From assembly GCA_964617565.1 (NCBI GenBank), contig CAZTYH010000026.1, positions 1-35,313 of the forward strand: a DNA stretch of 35,313 nt. Direction: 5' to 3'. Source of the DNA: JAKJGV01 sp964617565. Its GTDB lineage: Bacteria > Verrucomicrobiota > Kiritimatiellia > CAIQIC01 > JAGNIJ01. A model generated the notes under the pieces. The model searched no databases. It was given only the letters and a program-made list of their open reading frames with translations, and was not told where the DNA came from. A program made the position numbers and the translations under genes. Below are positions 34,251-35,313 of the stretch, one piece after another. Each line of letters opens with the position of its first letter. Within the stretch, counting starts at the first letter, position 1.

Positions 34251-35216
34251 TTGAACCGAGTGATGTACAAACTTCTCCTGGCTCTTTTTGCATTCGCATG
34301 TGTGGAGCAGGCCGACGCTGCCCAGCGCGGAGGGCTCGTGCTCCAGTTCGATGACGGCTGGACCGAGTGGCGCGCGGAACTGGCGCCGGAGTTGGAACGC
34401 GTGGGCGGCCGCGCGACGGTGTTCGTGAACAACAGGTACATTGCCAGCGGACGCATCACCCTGGACGACCTGCGCGCGCTGCAGGATGAGTACGGATGGG
34501 AGATCGGCTCGCACACGGTGAATCATCACAATGCCCCGCGTTTCGTACGGCAGCACGGTCTCGATGCGTGGCTGAAACAGGAGTTCGATGCCTCCGTTGA
34601 CGAGCTGCGCGCGGCAGGGCTGAACGTGCGCTCGCTGGTTTTTCCATTCAATGACTCCACGCGTGAGATCGAAGAGGCCGTCTTGAAAAAAGTTGAATCC
34701 TTCCGGCGCGCCGATCGTCTGGCCATCGCGCCGGGAATGCGTCCGGATGGGTCGCTTCCCGCGACATCCATAGATTCCACGCGCTACACGCCGTTGCCGG
34801 TCATGAAGCAATGGGTGGACATGGCGCAGCGGCGAAACGAGTTGCTGCTGCTTTACGGACATCGCGTGCTTCCGGATTCCGCTTTCATAACCGGCCGCGT
34901 GGTCGAGGTGTCGCCGCAGGAGTTGACGGTGGATGTGGATGTCGAGTTGCAGCCCGGCGAGGAATATGCGCTTGTCCCGAACACGGGGCGACGCGTGACA
35001 TCATCGGAGCCGTTCCGCGTCGCCGGCGTGGAAAGGCGGACGATCCGAGTGGATGGAGGCGACCTCACGCGTGTGACGGAGCCGGGCGCGGAATTTCTGA
35101 TGGGACCTTCCTACGGCACGCGCCTCTCGGAGTTTCGCGAGTTCATCGAGTATGCGGCGACGAAGCTGCGCTTCTTCACCGTCAGCGAAGTCGTGGACGG
35201 CAAGCATCGCGAGTAA
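34251..35216 (+). CDS. Secreted polysaccharide deacetylase (NodB-type)
   Basis: This 321-residue protein begins at a TTG (34251) with GGAGGG 6 bases upstream; an ATG four codons later is an alternative without such a site. A signal peptide (to about residue 23) precedes the NodB-like domain. The metal triad is seen as Asp34-Asp35 (QFDDGW) and His88, His92 (GSHTVNHHN). The C-terminal 100 residues (TGRVVEVSPQELTVDVDVEL) are a separate beta domain. It probably removes acetyl groups from a cell-envelope or extracellular glycan. It follows the metallophosphoesterase by 56 bases and may share its transcript. Confidence 0.85.
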   Translation: MNRVMYKLLLALFAFACVEQADAAQRGGLVLQFDDGWTEWRAELAPELERVGGRATVFVNNRYIASGRITLDDLRALQDEYGWEIGSHTVNHHNAPRFVRQHGLDAWLKQEFDASVDELRAAGLNVRSLVFPFNDSTREIEEAVLKKVESFRRADRLAIAPGMRPDGSLPATSIDSTRYTPLPVMKQWVDMAQRRNELLLLYGHRVLPDSAFITGRVVEVSPQELTVDVDVELQPGEEYALVPNTGRRVTSSEPFRVAGVERRTIRVDGGDLTRVTEPGAEFLMGPSYGTRLSEFREFIEYAATKLRFFTVSEVVDGKHRE

Positions 35217-35224
35217 CCGGCTGT

Positions 35225-35275
35225 TTTTCCAATGCCTGGAAAACCCGTCCGATTTTTTTCCAATGTTTGGAAAAA
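35225..35275. repeat. Paired TTTTCCA/TGGAAAA inverted repeats
   Basis: Two related hairpins follow the deacetylase gene: TTTTCCA-ATGCC-TGGAAAA (35225-35243) and TTTTTCCAA-TGT-TTGGAAAAA (35255-35275). Their stems share the same core and they are only 11 bases apart. They could act as terminators, but the duplicated core suggests a repeat family. Confidence 0.65.
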
Positions 35276-35313
35276 TCCGCGTGCCTTCTCATTTCTGACA
35301 TCACCCCGCTGAA

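Noticed and set aside
1..35313. CRISPR array, tRNA, rRNA, transposase or prophage genes
   Set aside because: I looked for regular repeats with spacers, cloverleaf-like segments, and integrase or transposase motifs and saw none.

Overview
This is a chromosomal window of about 60% GC (estimated by eye), probably from a metagenome-assembled genome of the PVC group; Kiritimatiellota or a related Verrucomicrobiota lineage fits best. The clues are secreted glycosidases ending in Ig-like, calcium-binding and short C-terminal modules typical of that group, GGAAAYC heptamer arrays between genes, paired TTTTCCA/TGGAAAA inverted repeats, and many RsbU, STAS and receiver proteins. The lineage is inferred from protein style, not from a marker gene. 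Three runs of 100 Ns interrupt two glycosidase genes.

Layout. (1) 1-3,830, minus strand: a compact hisF-hisI-trpE-trpG operon followed by a truncated membrane-protein gene. Its leader encodes an 18-residue peptide with two Trp codons and one His codon, followed by an intrinsic terminator just before hisF: a candidate attenuator. (2) 3,900-9,590: a secreted YHS-type metal-binding protein, a receiver-Ser/Thr kinase fusion, a stand-alone receiver, a MazG-like pyrophosphohydrolase, a CPBP protease overlapping a MenA-type prenyltransferase, a small membrane protein, an unrecognised MerR-like protein and a STAS protein. (3) 9,640-17,690: a cyclic-nucleotide-binding histidine kinase, divergent across a perfect 28-bp palindrome from a run encoding a TPR/beta-barrel protein, a FecR-domain protein, a CHASE2 adenylate cyclase and an EamA transporter. 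(4) 17,700-21,090: a STAS protein, an NMT1/THI5-like binding protein and a Cache-HAMP-PP2C phosphatase with overlapping ends. (5) 21,100-30,050: a MocA-like nucleotidyltransferase, then two secreted alpha-glucan hydrolases (GH57 and GH13) in tandem, closed by a strong terminator. (6) 30,050-35,313: a Tat-exported Rieske protein and a U32 protein on the minus strand, then a metallophosphoesterase and a polysaccharide deacetylase on the plus strand.

How the parts may work together. Region 3 holds both a predicted cAMP producer and a predicted cAMP reader. Region 4 looks like a ligand-sensing partner-switching cassette: a periplasmic binding protein without an ABC permease, a membrane phosphatase and its STAS substrate. 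Region 5 is a small extracellular starch/glycogen-degradation locus. Region 1 ties histidine and tryptophan synthesis to one leader. I see no tRNA, rRNA, CRISPR array, transposase or phage gene. No stretch longer than 300 bases lacks a gene.
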